Positions 1 to 10,156 of a stretch of DNA of 24,056 nucleotides are shown here, piece by piece. How positions within the stretch are numbered: the stretch's first letter is position 1; the number at the start of each line of letters is the position of its first letter. The notes beneath the pieces were generated by a model, which worked only from the letters and a program-made list of their open reading frames with translations, did no database searches and was not told the DNA's origin. Origin of the DNA: Haplomitrium mnioides (lineage: Eukaryota; Marchantiophyta; Haplomitriopsida; Calobryales); NCBI GenBank assembly GCA_049999725.1, contig JBNGIS010031082.1, forward strand, positions 1 to 24,056, given 5' to 3'. Both the position numbers and the translations under genes were made by a program.

Positions 1-701
1 TTTTTTGTTCATAAAAAACTTTTTTTTTTCGAAAAGAAGATTTTAGTCTTAAATTTGATGTTTTTAAATGACAAATCTTCGAAAAAAAAATTCGATTGCC
101 AAGTGAAACAGGAACTCAGTAGCGGTTTCTGGTTCAAAGTAGCGGTTGTTTTGAGAGAAAATACAAGAAATAGTATTTTATGTTAAATTAATGATATAAC
201 CTAAGTTATAGAGCCTCAAGAGTTATGCCATTAAGTCAATGGATGAGATCTGCATCAACAAACGAGGTTTAATGAAGACAAAGCAAAATAGAGTTAGGAT
301 TAAAGTGTTATTTAAGGAGTGTCTTTTTCTATTTTTGCTTGTGGCCACAACTTGTATTATTGGTGTTTGAGATTTGATGGAGGATTGTGGAACTAAGTGG
401 GAAGAGCAAGTGTGACTTGCTGAATGAGGAAAATCCATTGATGAGGATGCAAATCAGAGATCTTGGGCCTTTGAGGAGATCATGGAACCTCTTTTTAGTC
501 AAGTAAGAGAGTTCATCGGTTACTGAGCATTTCATGTTCATAAACAAATGCAACGAGATTTTCTTGTTCCTAAGTTTGGAGAGAGGTTTTGTAATGTGAT
601 GTTGGCATCCACTAAACCTTTTATTATACCTATTCTCCACAACTAGAATGTTTATATATATTTTTTGTATAAGTTAGAGGGTTAGGCTGTAAGGGAACAA
701 T
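1..701 (+). repeat. LTR/leader-like left end of degenerate element C
   Basis: This AT-rich stretch has no convincing gene. It starts with an imperfect inverted repeat (about 21-46 against 72-90) built on a T-run, TTCGAA and an A-run. Positions 160-330 match the reverse complement of about 15270-15090. Two exact anchors, ATAACCTAAG (196-205) and GATCTGCATCAAC (247-259), recur at 15225-15234 and 15171-15183 on the other strand with the same 51-base spacing. The region is therefore a repeat-family sequence present twice in the window, most likely LTR or 5' leader because a gag start follows. From 440 to 650 the + strand is fairly open, but I recognise no protein. No initiator-tRNA primer site is visible before the gag. 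Confidence 0.5.
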
Positions 702-1056
702 ATGGATGCTAACTCTAACAGTCTTGGAGAAGGAGTGTGGATGATGGCAAAGTTTGAAGAGCTTCAAGCAGCACTTCTAGCAAGCCAACAACAAACCAAC
801 ATGTTGATGGCAGAAATGGTGAAAATATGATTACAACAAGAAAGTGGAGAAGGAAGTCGAGAGACGCTACTTCAGAAAATGAGCAAGTCATGCAAGGTAG
901 AGCCTTATGAAGGAAGTTGCACAGTTGGCATCATAGAAGGATGGGTCCATCGAATGGAAGTTCATATGTCATATTATCCAAATGCTTCAGATTTGGGGTT
1001 GACGACTCATGTTTAGAAATTCAGATGCAGTCTTATTGATTTGGGATTGCAAAGAA
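702..1056 (+). pseudogene. Gag N-terminal fragment of Ty3/gypsy-like element C
   Basis: From the ATG at 702 one frame reads as a retrotransposon Gag N-terminus. A glutamine-rich helical segment (KFEELQAALLASQQQ) is followed after one TGA by a segment containing VEPYEGS, then EGWVHRMEVHMSYYP. That pattern (basic residues, PYxG, a few residues, then a W and a hydrophobic Y-rich stretch) is typical of the start of the plant Retrotrans_gag domain. A TAG near 1015 and loss of similarity after about 1056 end it. No zinc knuckle, protease or RT follows in this frame, so it is a 5' gag remnant. It differs in sequence from the Gags at 3416 and 5753, so it marks a third element family. Confidence 0.55.
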
Positions 1057-2400
1057 TGGAGTTGCTTATGTAGAAACAAACACGATTGTGAAGCATCTTT
1101 GCAACTTGATTTCGTCGAGTAGAGGATTTTGTTTTAGCTTCTCATCATCAAAGAATTTTGCAGGAAGAGGATTCGTTGAGCAACACTTTGTCAAAGTGAA
1201 AAAACATGAAGCAAAATCGCAAGGTTTGCCGTCAACTTGTCAAAGAGGCCAATTTGTGCATCAAGTTGCAGAGTTTTCAATGTGTACAGTTTTGTTGAGA
1301 GCATTCAAGGGGTAGAATTGCAAGGTAGTTTTAAGGATTTGAACCGCACACGACTTTGTCAAGCTGCAACATTGAGCAGAGGGATTTTTCCTATTGTTAG
1401 CTCTTTGTCAATCTTTGTTTTGTGTTGGTAAGGAAAGTTCAAGCGTGTTTTGTTGTTGGCTCTTTGTCAAGCTGCAAAAATCAAGTAGTATTCGAGCTTT
1501 GCGTGGACGCAATTGTAGGTCTTTTAAAGATTTTGTTGAGTAGCAAATTTGTGCTGAAAAAATTAACATAACACAACAACATTTAGGGATTTTGGATTTT
1601 TTCCTTTGCTGCTCTAGTTCTAATCAAGAAGTGGCTTTTTTGCTGCTGAAGATCACAGAAAATGAACCTTGGGGATTTGCAAGTAGTCTTGGTGCTCAAA
1701 TTTTGAGAAAGGAGGATTGATTTTGTGATCTCTTCATTGAAGATGGCCATGCAGCCAACAAGAAAGGGGCTGATATTTGGGAAAGATTTCCCCACTCTTA
1801 TATTTGGGGTCGAGCAAAAGAACATTTTGTCGAGCTGTTGAAGGCGAGATTTCTACAACAACGACATGATTTCATTCAGCAATTTTTGTCAAACAGAGAG
1901 AATCGTCGAGCAGAAGAGTTCTACAGAGAGCAGTTGTTCTTCATCGAGCAATCGGCCTCACTTTTTGCTCAGCTTTTGTTGAAGCAGCTTAGACAGCTTT
2001 GTAGATAAAAGTTTTCAAAGGCCGTTGTTGCTGAGATTTGTCAAGGACAGATTTTGTCGAAGGGCTGCAAAAGTCAAGCTGTTCTGTTGCTATTGTCTAT
2101 CACTGTGATTTCAGCAAGTGAGCTGCCAAGGCAGTATCTAGGTAAGAGTAGGTGCTTGAAGCTTGACATGGCTGCAACCTCTTACAAAGAAGTAGGTCGG
2201 AAGAACTCCAAAGATTGTGATCAGCAAGGACAAGGAACTTGCAAGTAAAGCATGGGGTCCAGATTCTAGCCAAGTTTGTTGGGTGTTCATTTGCAAGGGA
2301 TCAATTTCCGCCTATCTTGCATTTCTCAGCTACATTTTGATAGGGAGAGAAAGATATGTCTCTCAGCATTATTGGCTCTTCCTTGTGAAGTTTGTTCCTT
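1057..2400. other. Non-coding stretch of diverged short repeats (GTCGAG/GTCAAG words)
   Basis: No gene is supported here. The stretch is packed with variants of the words TTTGTCAAG, GTCGAGCA and AGCTGCAA. An exact 16-mer (CTTTGTCAAGCTGCAA) occurs at 1354-1369 and again at 1462-1477. GTCGAG-type words recur near 1112, 1806, 1827, 1901 and 2047. Similar words occur on the minus strand at about 14160-13970 inside the later insertion, which supports one repeat family for both regions. Short open stretches exist in several frames but show no domain and no consistent frame. Confidence 0.4.
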
Positions 2401-3300
2401 TTGTAGTCTGAAATTCCAACAAGTTTAGAATCCTATGGATTTGAAGTCCTATCCAGCTATCTATGGAAATTGTTGAGAGTTATATATGAAGGAGATCTGT
2501 ATCTATTGGAATAGTGAATTACATAGTCACTGTGCATCTCTAAACAAGATCTAGACATACCCAAGAGGCATCAACTTTGTTTTGATAGGAGAAACCAGAT
2601 TCCAACAAAGTGTAAATAGCGAGAACCAAAAAAAGCATTGCGGTATAGTGTAATTCTTATAAGCAATTAGAGAGGTGATTTACTCTGTTTGTAATCAATT
2701 GGGCTCTTAGAAAGTTTGTTTGAGAAGAGAAAGGGAGCAGAGTTAGCTGAGGAAGGAGTCACAACAGACTCTAGGAATTCGTTGGGCAAAACATATTAGT
2801 AGAAAGCTTCAGACTAGAATTTCAAAATCACCGAAAAGAGAATGTTGTTCAGGGCTCACATGAGAGCCTTGGACTAAGCTAGAAGAGCACATGCTCTATT
2901 TGTAGGTGGTGGTTCTTAATTCTGAATGAATCAAATACCTATGTTCAGTGTTAGAAACAGATTTGGCAACGGGTCTCTTCTGAACCAGAATTTTTGGTAA
3001 AATAAAATTTTTAAAAAAAATATTAAACAATTTCTGAATTCAAAGAGGCTGAACCATACCCTCCGCTGAGCGGTGCAAGGGTGGTAGGAGTCGAGTAGCA
3101 CGCTCTTATAGCGTAGGCTATCTGGCAGCCCAGATTTTCATTGCAGTGAAGCATGAAAAACACCTGTTTGCAAGAAACCGAAGATTGGTCTGCGGTGCTC
3201 AAGAGAAGATCGAGAAAATTCTATTTTGATTTGTCAGTTTTTCTCCTAGGTTGAGAAGAAACCAATCAACTAGGATTGGCAAGCAAAGTGTACCCTATCC
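2401..3300. other. Unassigned intergenic stretch
   Basis: I see no gene, RNA gene or recognisable element here. Features of note are an A/T-rich tract at about 2998-3035 and a GC-richer patch at 3055-3160 containing the perfect 5-bp inverted repeat CCGCT/AGCGG (3065-3075). The patch could be the 5' leader of element B, whose gag follows, but no LTR or primer site matching B's 3' LTR is visible. The junction between element C and element B must lie somewhere in this stretch; I cannot place it. Confidence 0.3.
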
Positions 3301-3415
3301 AGAGGCGAAAAAATGGTCACTTGTGTTGATTTGCGCATTTCAGCCGACTTGTGGGCAAGTGGTTGAGTGGCAATAGCACATCCTATGAGCTATAAGTGAG
3401 TTCAGTTGAGCAAAG

Positions 3416-5005
3416 GTGAACACCGAGCCAGAAGGTGGAAGGTTGTGGTATGACATCACTCATAGTGGTATCCAGTTTCGGCCTTCAATAGGAGCGACTC
3501 TGCAGTTGGTAAGTTACCATACATCAAACAAAGAGGAGGAGACTCTTTCTAGCATTCAGGTACATTCCCCATTGTCTTGGGATATGGATGAGTTGTATGA
3601 GGCCACAAAAGATCTAGGGAGGTTCTCTAGTACAATAAGCACCATTGATCTCGATAATTTCATCCAAGAGTTTGACATTTGATGTGATATGTAAACATTG
3701 CAGAACTTTGCTTTTTTTACACCTTTCATGGCATGAAAAGGTTTGTTTTAGCACTTGGAAGGTCCGCCCATGGATGATTACCATGAATTCAGATGGGCTT
3801 ATTTGACTAAGATTGAGGAGTGGAGAGTATTGGTCGCTTAATTACATCTCCATCACCTATAGTGGAAGGGCCAGTGCCTATTACCCTACGACCTGTACAA
3901 CATCCTCTAGTGGCTCTAGCCACAACATTGGTGCTTGAGGGTCAAGAGGAGTTTTCAATACACCTATTTCAGTCAGTGTAGCAGAGAGTGGAGGGGTTCC
4001 CTTGTTTAACCCTATGGTTGAGTTTTTGAGCTTCTCAAGTAGAATTACCATGACGTGAGGATGGATAAGCTGAAGAGTCTTCAAGAGTTTCAGCACAAGA
4101 CTAGAGAGAGCTTGACGGAAGCCTACACCAAGATGAGTAGGCTCATCAATGTCACGAAGGTAGTGAGAGAGGCGTAGGCTGTCCAATTTTGGTATTCTAT
4201 CATTTATAAGGATTTGAGGAGAAGACTGAGAGATGCCACCCTTCTCAAGGATTCAGATCCCACTCTAGCCATTGTGTTTATATTTTCAGAGCATATTGAG
4301 CTCAAACTGGTGAATGAGAGAGTAGTCACTACAGGTTTTCAGAAGGAAGCGCCAAAATTTGCATCTCCAGCCATCTCTACAACATAGTTTGCGCTACGAA
4401 AAGGCCAAAAGGTTGGAGAACAATTACTTTTGCCATCTTATGCAGGTCAGCAATCAAGTTGTTGGACTTGTGGTGGAGATCATTTGCAGAGGTTATGTCA
4501 AGAGGAAAAGAAGCCACGAGCCGCGCTTTCTAGAGATGCAAATGTAGTTGGCTAGCAATGATGTGACCATTGTAGGGTCATGAGTCATACTAGAAACATA
4601 TTTTTTTGCTTCACCTGGAGCTGCAACGAGGAGGAGCTTGGACAAGTGAGCAAGGCAAAAACGGGTGAGCTGATCGTGACAAAGAAGCATCACCAATTGG
4701 GAGAGCTAGGGTTGGTGCTCTAGCAGCTACTATGGATCTTAAGGATGCTAGGATTGCATAGTTGGAGCAACAGTTAGCTGCCATGACTACAACACAAGCA
4801 ACGCCCAACTTTGGAGGTGAAGCCTCTACTTCATATGCAACAGATGGAGATTTAGCTAGTATAGGATATATGTGTGAGATAGCCTACATTGATGTATCTG
4901 CAATGATGACTAGAGTAGCAGGCAAGGCTATTGAGCCTATGGGAGTAGCGGTGGAGTTGGATTCTCAAAGAGAGGATGCTCACCTGCAAGTAAGGCTTTC
5001 ATAGT
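3416..5005 (+). pseudogene. Element B gag (Retrotrans_gag-like core and CCHC zinc knuckle), disrupted
   Basis: Gag would form the nucleoprotein particle that packages the element's RNA. The best open block, 3416-3682, contains a conserved-looking segment (SPLSWDMDELYEATKDLGRF) and ends at a TGA. Similarity then moves between frames up to about 4330, through a helical, charged core (DVRMDKLKSLQEFQ; later KDLRRRLRDATLLKD). A zinc knuckle follows with Cys codons at 4460, 4469 and 4496 and His at 4481, spacing C-x2-C-x3-H-x4-C, one residue shorter before the His than the common form. Downstream, 4762-5005 stays open and reads as a low-complexity linker. The GTG at 3416 is only the edge of an open block; the true start is not established. 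Several frameshifts and stops make it non-functional. Confidence 0.7.
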
Positions 5006-5353
5006 CATTTGAGTTGACAAATTTGGTGAAGACTACTTCTATGCATTCGACTCATGCTTCCAAGGAGATGGAGAGATCAGTCGAAGTGGAGGAGAGTGCA
5101 TCTTCAGCTATAAAGATAGCTAGGCTAGTGGTACAAAAACCACTATTTTCAACTAGCAATGTGTTGACTTGAGGAATTGTTTTCAGCTAGCCATGTGTTG
5201 ACTGAAGGAGTCACACCAACTAGAGTGTTTAGGTTGGCAGTCACACTATGTGACGAGACTCAAGGTGCTACTTCCAATATGAAGGTGAGACCTGTGAGTA
5301 GAGCAGTTGACGCATGCGACTCTACATCTAGAGGTGAGACATGACATAGTACT
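5006..5353 (+). other. Element B spacer between gag and protease, interrupted by element A
   Basis: This stretch continues B's polyprotein linker with no domain I can recognise. Near-duplicate text occurs at about 5152-5169 and 5187-5204 (CTAGC, then ATGTGTTGACT), suggesting a small local duplication. It stops at 5353 where element A's LTR begins, and B resumes at 10537. Confidence 0.5.
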
Positions 5354-5738
5354 TGTAATAGTACAAGCAGAAGGTTGTGCTATTTATAAGAAAATAGAGA
5401 GGAGTGAAGGAAGTGGTAGTGAGTCACTTTTGGGGTTGAGATTAGATTACTTTCCTTTGAAGTCACTTTTAGTAGAGAGTCACTTTTAGGGCTGAAATTA
5501 GAAGTGACTTGTAAGTGAACAAAGAGGGATGACACCCTCTTCTCTTATATAAATAGAAGGGCTTCTTTGCCTCACTTCTCATTCTAAAGTTTCTCTCAAA
5601 TTAGTTTGGCTCTTTGGTTGCTTGGCTTTGGCTAGCACTCTTGCCTTTGGTTTGCTTATTAGCCTTGATTTGTGTAACTCTCTTAGAGTTATCTTGAAGT
5701 TTTACTTATTTGGAAGTTGGTCTTTGAGTTCTTTTACA
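5354..5738 (+). repeat. Element A 5' LTR
   Basis: The LTR begins TGTAATAGTA and ends TTTTACA one base before the primer site. A TATA box (TATATAAATA) lies at 5546-5555, so the transcript should start a few tens of bases downstream. Upstream, the U3 part repeats GAGTCACTTTT at 5421 and 5477 (56-bp spacing), with a further AAGTCACTTTT near 5460; these could be enhancer-like repeats. It carries about 18 bases (near 5368-5386) that are absent from the 3' copy. Confidence 0.9.
5546..5555 (+). promoter_or_regulatory. TATA box in element A 5' LTR
   Basis: TATATAAATA lies in the LTR between the repeated U3 motif and the pyrimidine-rich R/U5 part, the usual place for an LTR promoter. The 3' LTR has the equivalent TATAAATA at 10346-10353. 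Confidence 0.7.
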
Positions 5739-5739
5739 T

Positions 5740-5751
5740 TGGTATTAGAGC
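5740..5751 (+). promoter_or_regulatory. Primer binding site (initiator Met-tRNA type) of element A
   Basis: TGGTATTAGAGC follows the LTR end by one base. It matches the plant initiator-methionine tRNA primer site TGGTATCAGAGC at 11 of 12 positions; the single difference is C to T. This fixes the 5' LTR boundary and the orientation of the element. Confidence 0.88.
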
Positions 5752-5752
5752 T

Positions 5753-6664
5753 ATGGTTCTTTTTAATGGAATGGAGAATCAAGAAGCAAGGATGCAAGCA
5801 ATGCAACAACAAATTGAACATCTTTCTTGCTTGCTAAAAGTTCAAATGCAAATGAGGAAGATGGCACCTTTTCAAAAAGAAGAAAGTCATGTGCGGCTTT
5901 CCAAGCCAAAAGCATATGATGGAAAGACAATTCTTGGCGCATATGAGAATTTCTTGTTTGATTACAAACAATATTTTGAGGCTACCAATATAAGAGAAGA
6001 TGGATGAAGAATTCCATTTACTGCAAGTCAGTTGGAATGAGTGGCAAAAACTTGGTGGAGATATCAAATTGAGCAAGCTTGATGAGGATTTCACACTCCG
6101 ATTGCTTCTTGACAAGAGTTTACAGAAGCGGTGAATCAAAGATTTAGGGTTTTGAATGCTCCAAAAGTAGCAAGAGATCGTTTGGCACAATTGAAGCAAC
6201 TTGGTAGGGTAAGGAGCTATGTCATGCAATTTTAGAATATCATTATGCAAATTCCTAATATGGGTGAGAGAGAAGCTTTGGATCACTTTGTTGGAGGATT
6301 GAAGCTTTGCACTAGAATGGAAGTGACAATGAGAGAGCCCTTTCAACTAGAAGAAGCAATGCATATAGCAGAATGATACTTCTCGCTACTAGCAACCATT
6401 GAAGCTAGACTACATTCACAACAAGATTTACCAAATATTTGTGTGCCATCAAATGAGGCTATACCTATGGAGATTGACGCGACGTAGAGAGTGGCACTCA
6501 CTGATGTAGAGCATGAGCATCTACGCCAAAGTGGAGAATGTTTTTATTGTCGACAGCTTGGTCATATGATTGCAAATTTCCCACATCGCCAAGGTCAAGC
6601 GCATGCTCTTGTTCAAGCCACAACTATTGAAGAAGAAAATCAGGGAAACAACCGACCTCAATAA
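5753..6664 (+). pseudogene. Element A gag
   Basis: The ATG at 5753 opens a frame that can be followed to a TAA at 6662-6664, broken only by stops and with no frameshift. After a short coiled-coil-like Q/M-rich start come a conserved KPKAYDGK segment, the Retrotrans_gag core (FTEAVNQRFRVLNAPKVARD; later IPNMGEREALDHFVGGLK) and a zinc knuckle at 6539-6580. The knuckle reads C-F-Y-C, four residues, H, four residues, then Phe where the last Cys should be (TTC at 6578), so zinc binding is lost. In-frame stops include TGA at 6005 where Trp is expected. Pol lies in another frame, so Gag and Pol were either separate frames originally or were separated by a small indel near 6665-6690. Confidence 0.88.
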
Positions 6665-6690
6665 AGATAGTTGAGTGGCTTACTAAGAGC

Positions 6691-7140
6691 TTGATTAGTT
6701 CCAATGGAATGAAAAGCTCAACAAGAATAAGAAGCACCTTGTTTCATCTAAATGATATGATTGATAAACATTCTTGTAGAATGTTGGTAGATTGTAGAAG
6801 TTCTGAAAATCTCATGTCATTATGTTTTACAAAGAAAGTCAAAGTTATGACTTTGCCTATAAAGGGAAGTTTTGTGACTATGGCCGATGGCTAAAAACAT
6901 GAGGCATTCCACTCACATAAGCCATTTCTTTTAAGGATTAGCAAAAAGTTTAATGAATCTATGGATTTTGTTATTGCACTTGTACAATATGACACTATTT
7001 TGGGTTTGCCTTGGCTTGAAGATTGTTCTGCTTAAGTTGATTGGGCAAAACAAAAAATTCAAGTTACTTTACAAGAAAAGCAATTTCTTTTGGGGCATCT
7101 AGCACAGTTAGTGAAGAGGCCCAAATCAATTCAGTGTAAT
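6691..7140 (+). pseudogene. Element A retropepsin (aspartic protease) domain
   Basis: The protease would cut the Gag-Pol polyprotein. The active-site strand is seen as RMLVDC at 6778-6795: the catalytic Asp (6790) is kept, but the D-S/T-G core has become D-C-R, which should abolish activity. The C-terminal motif DTILGLPWLE (6991-7020) matches the usual end of plant gypsy proteases. In-frame stops fall at 6892-6894, near 7033 and at 7144-7146. The domain is in the same frame as the RT that follows. Confidence 0.82.
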
Positions 7141-7146
7141 GTCTAG

Positions 7147-8640
7147 ATGGAGAAAGATTTGCTTGTTTTTGCTGTATGGTTCAAGCCTATCATAAACTTG
7201 AATAAGGAGGGAGGGAAATTTGTACCAACCTCAATAATTGATGATATTTTGAAGGAGTTTTTAGATGTGTTTCCAGATGATTTGCCAAAAGGGTTACTAG
7301 ATGATCACGGAATGCCCTTTCCGATATAGTTGATACCACAAACTACTCCATATAATCAGTCTATATGCTGGTTATCGCTACAAGAGTTGGAAGAGCTTTA
7401 TAAGACCTTGATGGATCTTCTTGAAAAGGCTTTTATTCAGCATAGTGCTTCACATTGGGGAGCACAGGTATTCTTTGTACCAAAGAAAGATGGTGGATTT
7501 TGTCTTTGTACTGATTATCATGGTTTGAACAAGCAAATCGTAGAGAATGCCTATCCCTTACCGTGTATTGATGATTTGTTGTTTCAATTGAATGGTGCGT
7601 GGTTCTTTTCTAAGTTGGATCTTTGAAGTGGTAATTAGCAAATTTCTATCAAGCCAAGTGATGTGCCGAAGACAGCTTTTCACATGAGGTATGGCCATTT
7701 TGAGTTGAAGGTCTTTACATTTGGTCTCACTAATGCTTCGACCATATTCATGGATCAAATGCATTGAATTTTTGATGGGTTATTGGATAAGTCAATTTTG
7801 GTATTCATGGATGACATTCTTATTTCTAGCAAAATTGAAGCTCAACATCGCAATCATCTGAAAGAAGTTTTGCAAAGATTGCACGATTGGAAGCTTTATT
7901 GTAAGAGATCTAAGTGAAAATTTTGGAAGCAAGAGATTACTTACCTAGGGTATAGGGTGTCTGCAAATGGTATAAAGATGGAAGAAGAGAAAATCAAGGT
8001 TATTATTGAGTGGTCAACACCAAATGAGGCAAATGACATTAGAGCTTTTAATGGATTGGCAAGCTTCTATCAACAATTCATCCATTATTATGCACATATT
8101 GCTACACCACTTACACATTTGATATGCAAGAAGGTCAAGTTTCAATGGACTGTCAAAGAGCAAACCACATTTCAATAACTCAATGATGTAGTCTCCTCCT
8201 GTTCTATTCTACAACCATATGATCCAAAGGCATATTGCATAGTTGAATTTGATGCTTCTAGTTTTGCTATTGGAGCAAATTTGCAGTAAGAGTTTGAGGA
8301 TGGACCTCATCAATTTGCCTTCATGTTACGCCGGTTGAATGCGGCGGAAAGAAACTATTCTGCAAAGGATTGAGAGAAATTGGCAATGGTTTATGCTACC
8401 AAAGTGTGGAGGCACTATCTTTTGAGAAGACCTATGCTTATGCGCACAAATCACAAGCCATTGCTGTAATCAATTCATTTGGAAAATATGACAAGTCACT
8501 ATCACCGATGGGAAGGTCAATTGCAACTCTTTGATGTCAAGCTAGAGTACAAACTTGGAAAGTTCCTCACCATTCTTGATGCACTGTCATGAAGATCAAA
8601 TCATCGAGTGAATACAATGGAGGTGAGCAACATTAGTATC
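7147..8640 (+). pseudogene. Element A reverse transcriptase and RNase H
   Basis: These enzymes would copy the element RNA to DNA and remove the RNA strand. RT signatures in order are the [14 protein letters not shown] fingers motif (about 7456-7497), [24 protein letters not shown], the catalytic FMDD (7804-7815) and YLGYRVS. RNase H follows with the first catalytic Asp in VEFDAS (about 8245), AERNYSAKD and YKLGKF. The family TDHKPL motif reads TNHKPL, so a conserved Asp is Asn. Stops interrupt repeatedly (for example 7624-7626, where Arg is expected, and 8176-8178), but the frame does not change, so substitutions rather than indels killed it. The 7147-7329 part is the protease-RT connector. 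Confidence 0.92.
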
Positions 8641-9939
8641 TTACATTTAGATTAGGCAACTAGTGGGAGTTATTGTCAAAAACTACAAGAAGATGTTTTT
8701 TTTAGTCTCGTTCGAGTATGATTGGCCGTCAAGGATAGTGGGTATCATTTTTTTTCCATTCGAGATGGTATTCTCTATTGAGAGGATCAAATATATGTTC
8801 CACCAGATGATGCATTTTGAATTACTTGTTTACAAGAAGCGCATGACCTTCTTATCTTTGGGCATCTTGGAGTAGATAAAACTACATAGTTTCTTTAATG
8901 CACTTGATGGTGGCCTAACTTGGCTTGAGATATTTGTGGTTTTGCTCATTTTTGTGAAAGTTGTCAATAAAACAAAGCTTCGAATCAAAAACCAACGGGA
9001 CTTCTTCAACCATTACCAATTCCTACTTCTTATTGGGAACATGAAAGTTTGGATCTTGTCACTTTACTTCCAACTACACCTTGTGGGTTTGTTGTTATTG
9101 TAGTGTTTGTGAACAAGCTGAGCAAGCATATTCATTTAGCGCCAATGGTGGATACAATAGATGCTCCACAATTGGCAAAAATTTACTTTGACATTATTTT
9201 TTGTCATCACAGAATGCCCAAGGTGTTAATATCTGATAAGGATCCACGCTTCACTGGAAAGTTTTGGCAAGAGTTGTTCAACTTTCTAAGAACCAAACTT
9301 TCTATGTCTATTGCTTATCATTTGCAAGCAGATGGGCAAACGGATTGTGCTAATTGCAATGTGGAGGACATGCTTCGCGCGTTCATCAATGTTTATCACA
9401 TTGATTAGGATAGTTTCTTACCAACTATGGACTTTGCATACAACAACTCCAAACAAGCAAGTATTGGGTTTTCTTCTTTCTTTCTTAATTTGGGTCAGCA
9501 TCCTCTTGATCCCGATGGTTTGCTTTCTCCTTCTTCTTCTAATGTTCCAAGTATTTCTACTTTTTTGTCTCACTTATCTTCTTCCTTGCAAGATGCTCAC
9601 AACCATCTTACTGTTGCTCAAAATTGGCAAAAATAATATGTTGATAGTCGTCATCTTGATTGCTCTTGTGTTTTATATGACCAAGTTATGTTATGCACTC
9701 ATGATCTCCCATTGTCTTTAGATACTCAAGTCCATAAGTTATCTCCTCCTTAGATTGGTCCTTTCTCTATTTCTCAGGTTGTTTCTCTCATTGCTTGTAA
9801 ACTTGATCTTCCTCTTCATATGAAGTTTCATCTTGTGTTCTATGTGTCTAAACTTAAGCTTTTTATTCCTAGTCCATCTTCTTTTCCAAATTGTGTTCAG
9901 CTTCCTCCTTTGGCTATTGTTCTTGATGATCATGAAGAA
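8641..9939 (+). pseudogene. Element A integrase
   Basis: Integrase would insert the cDNA into the genome. The N-terminal zinc-binding HHCC module is complete in outline: His in EAHDLL and GHLGVDKT (about 8850-8900), then CESC (about 8956). The catalytic core keeps Asp in SLDLVT (9052) and in ISDKDPRF (9235). The third residue, 36 positions later, is Asp instead of Glu (GQTD, codon 9343), and the next residue is Cys where Arg is usual. The region after the core (FAYNNSKQASIGFSSFFLN; later HKLSPP, IGPFSISQV, FHLVFYVSKLK) matches the GPY/F-type C-terminal part of plant gypsy integrases. A TAG at 9406-9408 stands where Trp is expected. All segments share one frame. Confidence 0.9.
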
Positions 9940-10156
9940 TTTGAAGTGGACCGCATTTTGGCAAAAAGAAATATCAACTGAGGGTGGTATCCACAAGTTC
10001 AACACAAGGTTTTGTGAAAAAGCTATCCACTTCATGATGCTACTTGGGAATCCACTTCATGATGCTACTTGGGAACCTTCTTCGAATCTTGAGAATGATC
10101 AAGAGGCTATTCAAATATTTGAAAGTTGCGGCAATGACGAGGATGTCATCGATTAG
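9940..10156 (+). pseudogene. Element A C-terminal chromodomain, with 25-bp duplication
   Basis: Chromodomains at the integrase C-terminus steer chromoviruses to chromatin with particular histone marks. The start reads FEVDRILAKR in the pol frame, and the conserved end YPLHDATWE is at about 10024-10050. A perfect 25-bp duplication (10026-10050 and 10051-10075) then shifts the frame, so the last part (ATWEPSSNLENDQEA) continues in the next frame to a TAG at 10154-10156. Two stops lie inside the domain. The central aromatic-cage region is poorly preserved. The gene ends 13 bases before the LTR. Confidence 0.82.
10026..10075 (+). repeat. Perfect 25-bp tandem duplication in the chromodomain
   Basis: Two identical adjacent copies (10026-10050 and 10051-10075) cover the codons for the P-L-H-D-A-T-W-E motif. 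The length is not a multiple of three, so it causes a frameshift. Identity of the two copies points to a recent slippage event compared with the age of the surrounding substitutions. Confidence 0.93.

Noticed and set aside
1057-2250. Coding exon(s) of a host gene
   Set aside because: Open stretches reflect repeated GTCAAG/GTCGAG words in several frames, with no domain and many stops.
3055-3160. Structured RNA gene such as a tRNA or snRNA
   Set aside because: It contains a short GC hairpin but no cloverleaf, A/B boxes or terminator pattern.
3407-3418. 12-base match to the 3' LTR as proof of a 5' LTR of element B
   Set aside because: It is too short and isolated; kept only as a hint.
5834-6346. 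170-codon open frame on the minus strand
   Set aside because: It lies antisense to element A gag, whose domain order and zinc knuckle read on the + strand; the minus protein has no motif.
9311-9721. 136-codon open frame on the + strand
   Set aside because: It is a shifted frame over the integrase C-terminal region; the family sequence is in the neighbouring frame.
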